64,000 bases of DNA, taken from Sulfurospirillum sp. UBA4058. Lineage in GTDB: Bacteria; Campylobacterota; Campylobacteria; Campylobacterales; Sulfurospirillaceae. Position numbers and translations under genes: made by a program. This document shows, in pieces, positions 42,610 to 51,836 of the stretch. The notes beneath the pieces are model-generated. The model searched no databases, was not told the DNA's origin, and saw nothing but the letters and a program-made list of their open reading frames with translations. How positions within the stretch are numbered: the first letter of the stretch is position 1; each line of letters opens with the position of its first letter. The stretch lies in the NCBI GenBank assembly GCA_002382085.1, contig DFZK01000003.1, forward strand, positions 62,001 through 126,000, in the 5' to 3' direction.

Positions 42610-43233
42610 ATGTCGTTTGATATTTGGTTGACCATGCTACTGGCTTCCATTCTGATTAGCGTCTCTCCGGGCGCGGGTGCGGTCGTCTCGATGAATTACG
42701 GTCTAAAATACGGATTAAAACGTTCGTATGCCGCCATTTTCGGACTTCAAACGGGTTTATTTCTTCAAACCTTCGTTGTCGTGATCGGTTTGGGTTCTAT
42801 TATCATGCAATCGGTACTTCTTTTCTCAATTATTAAATGGATCGGCGTTATCTACCTCGTAGGTTTAGGCATCGTCAAATTTATCGAAAAACCGAGCTTA
42901 CCGAGCGATACGCAACGCATTAAAGCCTTTTCCGCTAAAAAAGCGTATATCCAAGCCACACTTATCAATCTGACGAACATTAAAGCGACCGTTTTTTTGG
43001 TCGCCTTTATTCCGCAGTTTTTAAGTCCCGAAAGACCGCTTTTGATCCAATTTGCGATTATTTGCGCAACGTTGATTAGCGTGGATGTTATCGTTATGAC
43101 GGGGTATAGCTCCTTGGCGTCCAAGCTTAAAGGCGTCATCAAATCCGTTCGCGCCATTCGCATTCAAAACCGCATTACGGGTGCTTTCTTGCTCCTTGCG
43201 GCACTTTTTCTCTCCGGTGCCAAACGGGCTTAG
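42610..43233 (+). CDS. LysE/RhtB-family exporter
   Basis: A 207-residue carrier of six helices with SVSPGAGAVVSMNYGLKYGLKRS near the N-terminus (family motif) and a middle segment NLTNIKATVFLVAFIPQF. Like the gene at 37434 it probably exports an amino acid or related solute. AGGATAGG precedes the ATG. It converges with an ArsC-like gene with a 4-base overlap. Confidence 0.85.
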   Translation: MSFDIWLTMLLASILISVSPGAGAVVSMNYGLKYGLKRSYAAIFGLQTGLFLQTFVVVIGLGSIIMQSVLLFSIIKWIGVIYLVGLGIVKFIEKPSLPSDTQRIKAFSAKKAYIQATLINLTNIKATVFLVAFIPQFLSPERPLLIQFAIICATLISVDVIVMTGYSSLASKLKGVIKSVRAIRIQNRITGAFLLLAALFLSGAKRA

Positions 43234-43571
43234 GCAAATTTTTTTAGATAAAGTTCTTCGTCGAAACCGACCATCAACGTTCCGTCTTCACACTCGATCA
43301 CGGGACGTTTGTACAAGAGAGGTTCTTTTTCCAACCACGCCTCTTTTTGTGCATCGCTCATGGTTTTATCAAGTCCGAGCGTTCGAAATTTCGTTCCTTT
43401 CGTATTGAAAAGAACCGCCATGCTCTGTTTTGAGAGCCACTCTTTGCGCTTTGTCGCATCGATCGCAACGCTTTTCAAATCGATAAATGCATACGTTTTC
43501 CCGTGAGCCTTTAAAAATGCCGTCGCTTTTTTCACGCTTCCGCATGTGACAATACCGTAAACATTAATCAT
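43230..43571 (-). CDS. ArsC/Spx/YffB-like thioredoxin-fold protein
   Basis: A 113-residue protein with the ArsC-family start VYGIVTCGSVKKATAFL, a single N-terminal Cys (residue 10) in TCGSVKK, and the conserved middle LFNTKGTKFR and C-terminal LYKRPVIECEDGTLMVGF. The RP cis-proline loop is present. It may be a glutaredoxin-coupled reductase or a small redox regulator; arsenate reduction is unlikely to be its main role without an ars operon. It overlaps the cyclase gene by 4 bases. Confidence 0.8.
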   Translation of the reverse strand: MINVYGIVTCGSVKKATAFLKAHGKTYAFIDLKSVAIDATKRKEWLSKQSMAVLFNTKGTKFRTLGLDKTMSDAQKEAWLEKEPLLYKRPVIECEDGTLMVGFDEELYLKKFA

Positions 43572-45238
43572 ACCGTCTCCTTGTAACAGACGACGCGATT
43601 GCGCCCTGTTTGTTTTGCTTCGTACATCGCGGTGTCCGCTTTGCTAAAGATCGTCATTTTATCCTCTTTTTCATAACTAAAAACATACAATCCGATACTC
43701 GCCGTACAATGATGCGTTACCGTCTCGACGATTTCTTCGCCGTTGCATTCGATCACGTAAGGTTTTGCCAAGGTCTCTAAAATATGAGAGGCGATGGTTT
43801 GCGCTTCGCGACAAGCGGCTTCGCGATTATTTTCCAATTGTGCCAATAGCACTAAAAATTCATCTCCCCCAAAACGCGCGACCGTGTCGATTTCGCGAAC
43901 GCATCCTTGAAGCCTGCTTGCCGCTTGGATCAATAACGCATCTCCGGCTTGATGCCCTTTTTGATCGTTTAAAGATTTAAAATTATCCAAGTCGATGACC
44001 GCCAAAGCGTTGCATCGAAGGCTTCGTTTGCTGAGCGAAAGAACCAAGCTCAAACGCTCGTCAAAGAGTCTTCGGTTGGGAAGCTTCGTCAACATGTCGT
44101 GAAATGCTAGGTTTTTGATCATCGCTTCGTTTTGTTTTTGAACGGTAATGTCGGTCGAAATACCGCATAGGGCATAAATAGAGCCGTCTTCTTTGCGCAA
44201 AGGAATTTTAGTCGATAAGAAAATGCGATCCGTATCGCCTTGCGTTGTCGTATTGTGCTCTTCCAACGTTATTTTGTGCCCCATTTCGATAACTTCGGCA
44301 TCCGCACGGCGTATCGCTTGAAACGTCGCGTCTCCAAAAAACGCACTATCGTCCCGCCCGATAATTTCCTCTAGCGACCGTCCGAAATACTCGCATGTTT
44401 TACGATTGGCATAACGATAACGGTAGGTTTCGTCTTTGATGTAAATGTACGCTTCCACCGTATCCAAAATCGTAGCGAGTTTATTTTCGTTTTCGCGAAT
44501 CGCTTGCGTGCGCTCTTGAATTTTAGCTTCCAAAGAGCGATTATTGGCATTAACGTAAGCAACCATCGTGCTAAATTGGTGCGAAAGCTCTGCAATTTCC
44601 GCCGTTCCGACCAAATGAAGCTTGGTAGCGTAATTGCCGTTTTGAACATGATGCATCGCCTCTTTGAGCCGCGCTAGCGGAGAGAGAATCAGTACATGTA
44701 ACTCCAAACCGACGGCAAACAATGCCGCTAAAAAAAGTGCACTTAACATCGGAAAAATCGTAAAATCGCGCAGTAAAACCAACTCTTTGGCATCGATAAG
44801 CGTTAAACGAAACCATGTCCTATCGGGCACCATATCGACGCACAAAAGATGCCTTGTACCATGATACTCGACCCATAACGTTTGGACGTCTTTTGTCGGA
44901 TCGAGCATGACTTGCATCGCTTGAAAAACGGCTTTGACATCGCGGGAGCTCGCAAAAACCGTTTCCAAAGTCTGCACGGAAGAATTTTCGTCGATTGCCT
45001 TTACATGTAAGTTTTGGATCACACCCGAAATATCGCTAAAAAGTGTGTGCACGCCTTCTTGAGGCATAAAAGAAGCAAGGCTTTTACTATCGTCATTCAA
45101 CCGCTCCTTGGCAATGAAATGTTTCGCCCATGTTTCGTTGATGCTATCGAATAAAAAAGAGGAGTACATCCACACAAACGTGGAGAAGAGAATGAAAAGT
45201 GCCGACATAAAGATAAATAACTTAGATTTAAGCGTCAT
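43568..45238 (-). CDS. Membrane diguanylate cyclase with HAMP, PAS and GGDEF domains
   Basis: A 556-residue sensor: helix 1 (LFIFMSALFILFSTFVWMY), a periplasmic sensing domain of about 130 residues, helix 2 (MLSALFLAALFAVGLEL), a HAMP segment, a coiled coil, a PAS domain (ILDTVEAYIYIKDE...), and a C-terminal GGDEF with the active motif RFGGDEF and the product-inhibition site REID five residues before it. It makes c-di-GMP in response to an unknown periplasmic signal. The ATG at 45238 has a GGAGG site; a GTG at 45244 is less likely. Confidence 0.9.
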   Translation of the reverse strand: MTLKSKLFIFMSALFILFSTFVWMYSSFLFDSINETWAKHFIAKERLNDDSKSLASFMPQEGVHTLFSDISGVIQNLHVKAIDENSSVQTLETVFASSRDVKAVFQAMQVMLDPTKDVQTLWVEYHGTRHLLCVDMVPDRTWFRLTLIDAKELVLLRDFTIFPMLSALFLAALFAVGLELHVLILSPLARLKEAMHHVQNGNYATKLHLVGTAEIAELSHQFSTMVAYVNANNRSLEAKIQERTQAIRENENKLATILDTVEAYIYIKDETYRYRYANRKTCEYFGRSLEEIIGRDDSAFFGDATFQAIRRADAEVIEMGHKITLEEHNTTTQGDTDRIFLSTKIPLRKEDGSIYALCGISTDITVQKQNEAMIKNLAFHDMLTKLPNRRLFDERLSLVLSLSKRSLRCNALAVIDLDNFKSLNDQKGHQAGDALLIQAASRLQGCVREIDTVARFGGDEFLVLLAQLENNREAACREAQTIASHILETLAKPYVIECNGEEIVETVTHHCTASIGLYVFSYEKEDKMTIFSKADTAMYEAKQTGRNRVVCYKETV

Positions 45239-45469
45239 TGTCACACCTCCGCCCTTTTTAGCATTATAACAATTCCTAAGTGAAAAATATTATGAATAAA
45301 GCAAATTAACTTTTGCTTATAAGTTGGTAGTCGCGAAAAAGCCATGAACGCGATTGATACGTTTAGGCTTAGGGCATATAACGGATTGAAAAATCGATAT
45401 CGCTCATCCGTTCATTAGTAATATTGCGTTATAATTAAAGAAAAATTCATCTTCCATAAGTTGGTCTTT

Positions 45470-46354
45470 ATGCAAACGCACTCCGAAGAGATACGCGGTT
45501 ACTTTTATGCGGTATTGGCATTTGGTTTCTGGGGTCTGATACCGATTTATTTTAAACTTCTAAGCCATGTTTCCTCGGGAGAAATCTTAGCGCATCGTAT
45601 TATCTGGTCGGTCGTTTTACTCTACGCAATGATCTTTTTTAGCAAACAAATGGGGCATTTCAAGCTTCTCATACGCGACCTTGCAAAACTCAAATACCTC
45701 GTGCTCTCCGCACTTTTGGTTTCACTCAATTGGTTAGTTTTCATTTGGGCGGTTTCGCACAATATGATCGCCGAATCGAGTCTTGGCTACTACATCAATC
45801 CTTTGGTCAATTTTGCATTGGGTATCATCGTCTTTAAAGACCGCCCCTCTTTTTGGCAAAAAATCGCTATCGCTTTGGCAATCGCCGCGATCGTCTATCA
45901 ACTCGTTACGTTAGGAACGTTGCCGATCGTCTCATTGGTGTTGGCGTTTAGCTTTGCCTTTTACGGGTTGATTCGCAAAAAAATCAACCTTCCGGCAATG
46001 ACGGGGCTCTACGTCGAGACGCTCATTTTATTTCCGATCGCGCTGGTCTATTTTTCCTATTTGGTTATCACCGATCAAAACGCGTTTGTCCTTCCGCTCG
46101 ATCGTACGTCGTGGATTCTTCTCTTGGCAGGCATCGTTACGGTCGTGCCGCTTCTATGGTTTAATGCCGCGACGACGCGTATTTCGCTCATTCACATCGG
46201 TTTTTTTCAATATATCGGACCTTCGATCTCTTTTTTATTGGCGATCTTCGTGTACGACGAAGTTTTGCTTCCCGAAAAATTAACGACTTTTGTGCTTATT
46301 TGGGTTGCATTGGCCGTCTTTAGCCTCGATGCCTACTTTAAAAAAAGGAGATAG
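45470..46354 (+). CDS. rarD: RarD-type EamA permease
   Basis: A 294-residue, ten-helix DMT-superfamily permease with GYFYAVLAFGFWGLIPIYFK at the start, SLNWLVFIWAV, SSLGYYINPLVNF and GFFQYIGPSISFLLA, all signatures of RarD. The natural substrate is not known. The ATG at 45470 is preferred to a TTG at 45461; the ribosome site is weak. It lies 7 bases before the response-regulator start and may be transcribed with it. Confidence 0.87.
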   Translation: MQTHSEEIRGYFYAVLAFGFWGLIPIYFKLLSHVSSGEILAHRIIWSVVLLYAMIFFSKQMGHFKLLIRDLAKLKYLVLSALLVSLNWLVFIWAVSHNMIAESSLGYYINPLVNFALGIIVFKDRPSFWQKIAIALAIAAIVYQLVTLGTLPIVSLVLAFSFAFYGLIRKKINLPAMTGLYVETLILFPIALVYFSYLVITDQNAFVLPLDRTSWILLLAGIVTVVPLLWFNAATTRISLIHIGFFQYIGPSISFLLAIFVYDEVLLPEKLTTFVLIWVALAVFSLDAYFKKRR

Positions 46355-46361
46355 TCCGTCC

Positions 46362-47027
46362 ATGAAATTACTCATCGTCGAAGATGATCCCAAAATTGTC
46401 TCGTTTTTAAAAAAAGGGTTGGAAGAGGAGTATTTTTGCGTCGATACCTGCGACAACGGTGAAGACGCGATCTATCTAGCTCAAAGTACGCGTTACGATC
46501 TGATCGTTTTGGATATTATGCTCAAAGGCTTAGGCGGCGATAGCGTCTGTCAAACGCTACGCGCTCAAAAAAATGCCGTGCCGATCATTATGCTCAGTGC
46601 CAAAAGCACCATTAACGATAAGGTCACGCTTTTAAACAGCGGTGCGGACGACTATCTCACCAAACCCTTTAGCTTTGAAGAGCTTTTAGCGCGCATTTAC
46701 GCCCAACTGCGCAAACATGAGCACAAAGACTTATCACTTCGTGCGGGAGATTTGGAACTCAACCCCTTGAATAAAACCGTCGAACGCGCCGGAAAATCGA
46801 TCCTTTTGACCGCCAAAGAGTTTGCGATTTTAGAATACCTTTTGCGCCGCAAAGGAACGATCGTCGAAGAAAAAACCCTACAAGAACATCTGTTTAACAA
46901 CGAACAAACCGTCAATAGTAACATTGTTTCGGTTTACATGTACCGCTTGCGCACGAAGGTCGACAAACCTTTTGACGAAAAACTCATTTCAACGTATCGC
47001 AATTTAGGATACTCGATCCATGATTAA
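46362..47027 (+). CDS. OmpR/PhoB-family response regulator
   Basis: A 221-residue regulator: receiver domain with acidic pair EDD (residues 7-9), phospho-Asp in LIVLDIML (about 51), conserved Lys in TKPFS (about 101), and a winged-helix DNA-binding domain ending NIVSVYMYRLRTKVD...YRNLGYSI. AAGGAG precedes the ATG. It is coupled to the kinase (8-base overlap). With an EptA-like gene behind, the pair resembles PmrAB, responding to cationic peptides or metals, but this is inference from context. Confidence 0.9.
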   Translation: MKLLIVEDDPKIVSFLKKGLEEEYFCVDTCDNGEDAIYLAQSTRYDLIVLDIMLKGLGGDSVCQTLRAQKNAVPIIMLSAKSTINDKVTLLNSGADDYLTKPFSFEELLARIYAQLRKHEHKDLSLRAGDLELNPLNKTVERAGKSILLTAKEFAILEYLLRRKGTIVEEKTLQEHLFNNEQTVNSNIVSVYMYRLRTKVDKPFDEKLISTYRNLGYSIHD

Positions 47028-48420
47028 ATTCATCTCGAATTTTAAAACAAGGCTACTTTTTTCACTCTTTTTGATTCTCTTTTTGCTCTTTTACGGCTTT
47101 GGATACGCCATCATTCATACCTTTGAAAGCTCATACCTCCAATCGCTCGACGCAACGCTCACGACGGTTTTAAAAGATATCAAACACGACTATGCCGAAC
47201 ACCCCGAAAGTATCGATAAAACATTGGACGAAGTCAAAGAGGAGTTTGACGTACCGGTACTTTACGCGCAACTCTTTCGCGTCGATAACGATTTGAAGAT
47301 TACACGATACCAAACCCGTTCTTTAGACCTCAAAGAAAGCACGATCGACGTTGCGTTTCAACAACGTGAAGCTCTCGTGCGTCAGCATCAGCCTATCGCG
47401 TTTGCGCTCTCTTTTTTAGGCGATGCACCCCACCGCAAAATCCGCACCGCAACAATGCTTTTAGAACGCACGGACGATCAAACGCTTTTAATCGTCTGTG
47501 CGCTTCCGTACGAAAGACATACGCCGCAGATTCAAGAACTCACGTTCACGCTATGGGTCGGTTTTTCCGTCCTTTTAACCATGATTTTAGCACTGACGTA
47601 TGCGATCATTACCAAGTCTTTCAAAACCGTCTTAGCGGTTTCCCAAACGGCCAAACGTCTCAGTGCGCAAGATACGAAGAGTATCATTCCTAAAACAAGT
47701 ATCGCGTATGAAATCGACGACCTCATCGACACGTTCAACACCCTTTTACAAGAGCTCCGTCATGCGTACGGCCAAGTGAAACAGTTCGGACAAAACGCCT
47801 CGCATGAACTCAAAACGCCGTTGACGATTATGAAAGGCGAAGTCGAAGTCGGACTGCGCAAAGAGCGTAGCCAAGAAGAGTACCGCACGATTTTAGGCAA
47901 CGTCGCCAAAGAGATCGTCTCGCTCCAAGAAGTTATCGAGAAAATTCTCTTTTTATCGAGCAATACCTCGCGCGATATTCAAAGCCATTTTGAAGAAGTT
48001 TACGTCGACGAAATTCTTTTGGAAGCCGTTCAGGAAAAAACGATTTTTGCACAGGAAAAAAACGTATCGTTAACGCTTGAACATATCGAGCCCACCACCC
48101 GTAACGCCAATGCGACGCTTTTAAAAATTATGTTTTTGAACCTCATCGATAATGCGATCAAATACTCGCCGCCCCAAACGTGCATTCATCTGTTTCTTTC
48201 TCAAGCGTTTTTTGAGATACGCGATGAAGGTAAAGGAATTGCCGAAGAAGAGTTGGAACACATTTTCGAGCCGTTTTACCGAAGTAAGCATACGAAAGAC
48301 GATGTGAAGGGAAGCGGCTTGGGATTAGCGTTGGTGAAAGCTATCACCGACGTACACGCTCTTACGATTCGCATTGATTCGCAAAAAGATCGCTTCACCC
48401 GTATTCGTATCTCTTTTTAA
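47020..48420 (+). CDS. Sensor histidine kinase
   Basis: A 466-residue kinase: two membrane helices (about 10-30 and 172-195) flanking a periplasmic domain of about 140 residues, HAMP, the H-box NASHELKTPLT, N-box LIDNAIKYS, G1 DEGKGIAEEE and G2 GSGLGLALVKA. All catalytic boxes are intact. It phosphorylates the regulator encoded before it. The signal is unknown. Confidence 0.9.
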   Translation: MIKFISNFKTRLLFSLFLILFLLFYGFGYAIIHTFESSYLQSLDATLTTVLKDIKHDYAEHPESIDKTLDEVKEEFDVPVLYAQLFRVDNDLKITRYQTRSLDLKESTIDVAFQQREALVRQHQPIAFALSFLGDAPHRKIRTATMLLERTDDQTLLIVCALPYERHTPQIQELTFTLWVGFSVLLTMILALTYAIITKSFKTVLAVSQTAKRLSAQDTKSIIPKTSIAYEIDDLIDTFNTLLQELRHAYGQVKQFGQNASHELKTPLTIMKGEVEVGLRKERSQEEYRTILGNVAKEIVSLQEVIEKILFLSSNTSRDIQSHFEEVYVDEILLEAVQEKTIFAQEKNVSLTLEHIEPTTRNANATLLKIMFLNLIDNAIKYSPPQTCIHLFLSQAFFEIRDEGKGIAEEELEHIFEPFYRSKHTKDDVKGSGLGLALVKAITDVHALTIRIDSQKDRFTRIRISF

Positions 48421-48485
48421 ATTCATTCTCGATTCATTTTCATTTTTTACAATTCCCTATCATAAAACGATTAGGGGATTTTTTG

Positions 48486-50036
48486 ATGTTAAGACTTTTT
48501 CTTCGATCTTACTCTCAGCGTAGCATCGCTTTACTGGCTTTGGGTATAACACTTTTTTTCAATATGACTTTTTTTTCGAAACTCTTTACGTACGCGGCAA
48601 ACGAACATAATTACGTCATCATTTTTTCCGCACCGTTCGTTCTGTTTTTACTATTGATGCTTCTTTTAAATGTGGCGTTATTCCCCACACATCGCTTGGG
48701 CTTTCGCATCATGCTTGCGTTTTTTATCGTCGTCGGTACGCTTTACGCTTATTTTATCGACATGTACGGCATCGTTTTCGATAGTAACATGTATGCCAAT
48801 ATGATTCAAACCGATACGGAAGAAGTTTTCGATTTGATTACGCCCAAACTTCTTTTTTACGTTTTTACGGCACTCACGCTCGCTTTTTGGGTTATTCAAA
48901 AAGCACCGTTACACTTTCAAACGTATACGAAAGAGTTATTTCAAAGAGTTGTCGTGATTGTTTTATTGACGGTCAGTGTTACGGGCATATATCTAAGCAC
49001 CAGTAAAACGTATAGCTCTTTTTTTCGCAATCATCACGAATTAAAGATGTACCTTAATCCCTATTATCCGCTTGCTTCTTTGGGTAAATTTATCTCTAAA
49101 AACCTTAAAACCAAACCGCATCTAAGCGTCATCGCCGCCGATGCGATTAAACCCGAACATGCTAAAAAGAAATTGGTAGTTTTGGTCGTCGGAGAAACGG
49201 CGCGCGCGCAAAACTTTTCGCTTAACGGTTATGAAATTCCGACCAATCCGCTTTTATCCAAGAGAGACGACGTCGTTTCGTTTTCCAATTTTCACTCCTG
49301 CGGCACGGCGACCGCCGTCTCCGTTCCGTGTTTGTTTTCCAAATTTACGCGCGAAGAGTGGAGTAGCGACAAAGAATCTTATGAAAATTTGGTCGACGTT
49401 TTAAATAAAACAGGGGTACGCATCATTTGGAGAGACAACAACTCCGGAGGCGATAAAGAAGTCGCCAAGCGTATACAAGACGTCAAAAAATTTAACGGCG
49501 TCGGATTTGACGATGTTTTAGTGCACGATTTTCAAACAAGCGTGGATCGAAGCTATCAAGATACTTTTATCGTTTTACACCAAGAAGGCAGTCACGGTCC
49601 AACCTATTTTAAACGCTATCCCGACGCATTTAAACGCTTTACGCCGACATGCGATACGCAAGATCTGCAAAAATGCACGCAAGAACAAATCGTCAATACG
49701 TATAACAATACCCTTCTTTACACCGACTTTATTCTCGATAAAACAATCGCTCTTTTAAAAGCTAATGAAGAGAAGTACGATACGACGCTGATTTACGCTT
49801 CCGACCACGGGGAATCCTTAGGCGAAAACGGTATCTATTTGCATGGACTTCCTTATATGATCGCTCCCGATGCGCAAAAACACATTCCGGCGATTTTTTA
49901 CCGACCTCAAAAGACGCTTGAACTTAAAGCCAAACAAAACGACGCCTTTTCGCACGACAATTTATTTCACACGATTTTAGGGCTCTTCGACGTCCAAACC
50001 AAAGAATACGACGCGAAGCTTGACATGTTACGTTAA
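48486..50036 (+). CDS. eptA: Phosphoethanolamine transferase, EptA family
   Basis: A 516-residue protein with five N-terminal helices (to about residue 170) and a periplasmic sulfatase-like domain. Zinc/catalytic elements are visible: VVGETARAQNFSLNGY, the nucleophile Thr in CGTATAVSVPCLFS, and ASDHGESLGENGIYLHGLPY. It transfers phosphoethanolamine to lipid A or other surface glycans (in Campylobacter also to flagellar rod protein), which lowers sensitivity to cationic peptides. Position behind a two-component pair suggests control by it. Confidence 0.88.
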   Translation: MLRLFLRSYSQRSIALLALGITLFFNMTFFSKLFTYAANEHNYVIIFSAPFVLFLLLMLLLNVALFPTHRLGFRIMLAFFIVVGTLYAYFIDMYGIVFDSNMYANMIQTDTEEVFDLITPKLLFYVFTALTLAFWVIQKAPLHFQTYTKELFQRVVVIVLLTVSVTGIYLSTSKTYSSFFRNHHELKMYLNPYYPLASLGKFISKNLKTKPHLSVIAADAIKPEHAKKKLVVLVVGETARAQNFSLNGYEIPTNPLLSKRDDVVSFSNFHSCGTATAVSVPCLFSKFTREEWSSDKESYENLVDVLNKTGVRIIWRDNNSGGDKEVAKRIQDVKKFNGVGFDDVLVHDFQTSVDRSYQDTFIVLHQEGSHGPTYFKRYPDAFKRFTPTCDTQDLQKCTQEQIVNTYNNTLLYTDFILDKTIALLKANEEKYDTTLIYASDHGESLGENGIYLHGLPYMIAPDAQKHIPAIFYRPQKTLELKAKQNDAFSHDNLFHTILGLFDVQTKEYDAKLDMLR

Positions 50037-50063
50037 AATGTCGATTATCGACAAAGGAAAAAC

Positions 50064-50540
50064 ATGCTCTATCATCCCTTCGAACCCGTTTACGACGCAA
50101 GCTCCCGCGTGCTCGTTTTGGGTTCGTTTCCCTCGTTAAAATCGCGGGAAGAGGCATTTTACTACGCGCATCCGCAAAACCGTTTTTGGAAAGTGATCGC
50201 CGCATTGCACGGCGCAGAGCCGCCTTACGACCTTGAAGCTAAAAAAGCACTTTTACGCGCAAGCGGCATTGCGCTTTGGGACGTGATCCGATGTTGCGAT
50301 ATCGTCGGCTCAAGCGATGCGTCGATCCAAAACGCCTGCGGTAACGATTTACGAAGCGTGCTTCACGCCGCACCTATCAAACGTATTTTTTGTAACGGAC
50401 AAACCGCGGCAAAACTCTACCGTACCCACTGTGAATCGCTCACGAAACTCCCCGCGCAAACGCTTCCCTCAACCAGCCCCGCTAACGCCGCTTGGACGTT
50501 AGAAAAACTGATCGTTGCGTGGTCGTTGCTTCTTGCCTAA
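50064..50540 (+). CDS. Hypoxanthine/uracil DNA glycosylase (Mug/UDG superfamily)
   Basis: A 158-residue UDG-fold protein with LVLGSFPSLKSREEAFYYAHPQNRFW near the N-terminus and LPSTSPANA near the C-terminus, the motif pair of the family-6 type DNA-deoxyinosine glycosylases. It removes deaminated bases from DNA. AAAGGA precedes the ATG. It stands alone between eptA and an EAL gene. Confidence 0.83.
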   Translation: MLYHPFEPVYDASSRVLVLGSFPSLKSREEAFYYAHPQNRFWKVIAALHGAEPPYDLEAKKALLRASGIALWDVIRCCDIVGSSDASIQNACGNDLRSVLHAAPIKRIFCNGQTAAKLYRTHCESLTKLPAQTLPSTSPANAAWTLEKLIVAWSLLLA

Positions 50541-50645
50541 GCATTCACGAACGGCGTAAGAGAAGTCTACTGATTAATTTTTAATCATTCACGGTTGCGC
50601 TGCCTCGTTATAATGCCCTTCTAACGTTTGATAAAAGGGCACTTC

Positions 50646-51836
50646 GTGGTTTCACACTTAATTCAAGACAACCGTATCATGATCTATTTTCAGCCGATTA
50701 TTTCGATTCGAAGCGCGAAAGTGATCGGCGTCGAAGCGTTAATGCGCGCATGGGACGCCAACCAAGAGCCGCTTTCACCGATTTTTATTTTCGATCAAGC
50801 CAAAAAAGAGAACCTTTCGTTCGAGCTCGACAAACATGCCCGTATCAAGGCCCTAGAGTCGTTTAGAGCGCTTTTAAAAGCCAATCCCGAACTGCTTTTG
50901 TTTCTCAATTTCGAGTCGCATCTTTTGGACACGACCATTCGTTTTCAAGACTTTGCTTTTTGCGCGCTTGCCAACGATATCGGCATTCCGCCTTCCCATA
51001 TCGTCATCGAAATTAAAGAGTACCAAATCCAAAATACCGAACGTTTAGAAGAGTTTTGCACCTTTTACAAACAACGCGGTTTTCTTATCGCGCTGGACGA
51101 TTTCGGGGCGGGAAACGCCAACTTCGATCGCATCTCGACGGTGCGCCCGCATATCGTTAAAGTGGATCGCTCTTTGGTCTTTAACGTGCATCAAAACTTC
51201 ATCCACAAAGAGATTTTAAAATCCATCGCGAACATGTGCTTTAATATCGGTGCGCTGGTTTTGGCGGAAGGAGTGGAGGAGGAAGGCGAAATTTTACGCT
51301 CGTTAAAGCTCAATATCGACCTCTTCCAAGGGTTTTGGTTTGCAAGACCTTCCGCCTCCTTTTACGACGAAAAACTTCTCAACGAAAAGATTACCGCTAT
51401 CGGAGAGTTGCATACGAACAACGTTAAACAATCGATGCTCCACAAAGAAAGACTGATCGAAAACGCCAAATCGTATACGCAAGCCATCATCAAATCGTTT
51501 ACGCGAACGGGGCTTCGCGATTTAAGCGTTTTTTTACACGAGTTTGAGGCGATCGAGGCGATTTACTGCATTAACGCCTATACCGGCATTCAAGAGGGAG
51601 ACACGTTTATCTGTTCCGATACGAACGAGTTTTTCCGTCCCGCCAAAGAGGGCGACAACCACGCTTTAAAAGAGTATTTTTACATTACGAAAGAGTCTAA
51701 GCGCGGTAATTATTTGAGCCAAAAATACATCTCGCGCGCTTCGGGACGCTTATGCCGTACTTTCGCGCAAAAATTTACTTTGGGTGATCGCGAAAAAATT
51801 TTATGTTTGGATCTTAAGGTTCAAACGTCCGAATAA
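50646..51836 (+). CDS. EAL-domain phosphodiesterase with C-terminal sensor domain
   Basis: A protein of about 396 residues. The N-terminal EAL domain (about 1-240) has VEALMRA, FLNFES, VIEIKE, ALDDFGAGN, VKVDRS, AEGVEEE and LFQGFWFA, all catalytic positions intact. The C-terminal 150 residues form a PDC/cache-like or EAL-associated sensor domain (FEAIEAIYCINAYTGIQEGDTF...) without membrane segments. The GTG at 50646 with AAAGGG is preferred to a TTG at 50628. The end overlaps the opposite kinase gene by 16 bases. Confidence 0.87.
   Translation: MVSHLIQDNRIMIYFQPIISIRSAKVIGVEALMRAWDANQEPLSPIFIFDQAKKENLSFELDKHARIKALESFRALLKANPELLLFLNFESHLLDTTIRFQDFAFCALANDIGIPPSHIVIEIKEYQIQNTERLEEFCTFYKQRGFLIALDDFGAGNANFDRISTVRPHIVKVDRSLVFNVHQNFIHKEILKSIANMCFNIGALVLAEGVEEEGEILRSLKLNIDLFQGFWFARPSASFYDEKLLNEKITAIGELHTNNVKQSMLHKERLIENAKSYTQAIIKSFTRTGLRDLSVFLHEFEAIEAIYCINAYTGIQEGDTFICSDTNEFFRPAKEGDNHALKEYFYITKESKRGNYLSQKYISRASGRLCRTFAQKFTLGDREKILCLDLKVQTSE

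Noticed and set aside
43230..43571. Arsenate reductase for arsenic resistance
   Set aside because: There is only a single N-terminal Cys, no arsR/arsB neighbours, and YffB/Spx-type relatives fit equally well.
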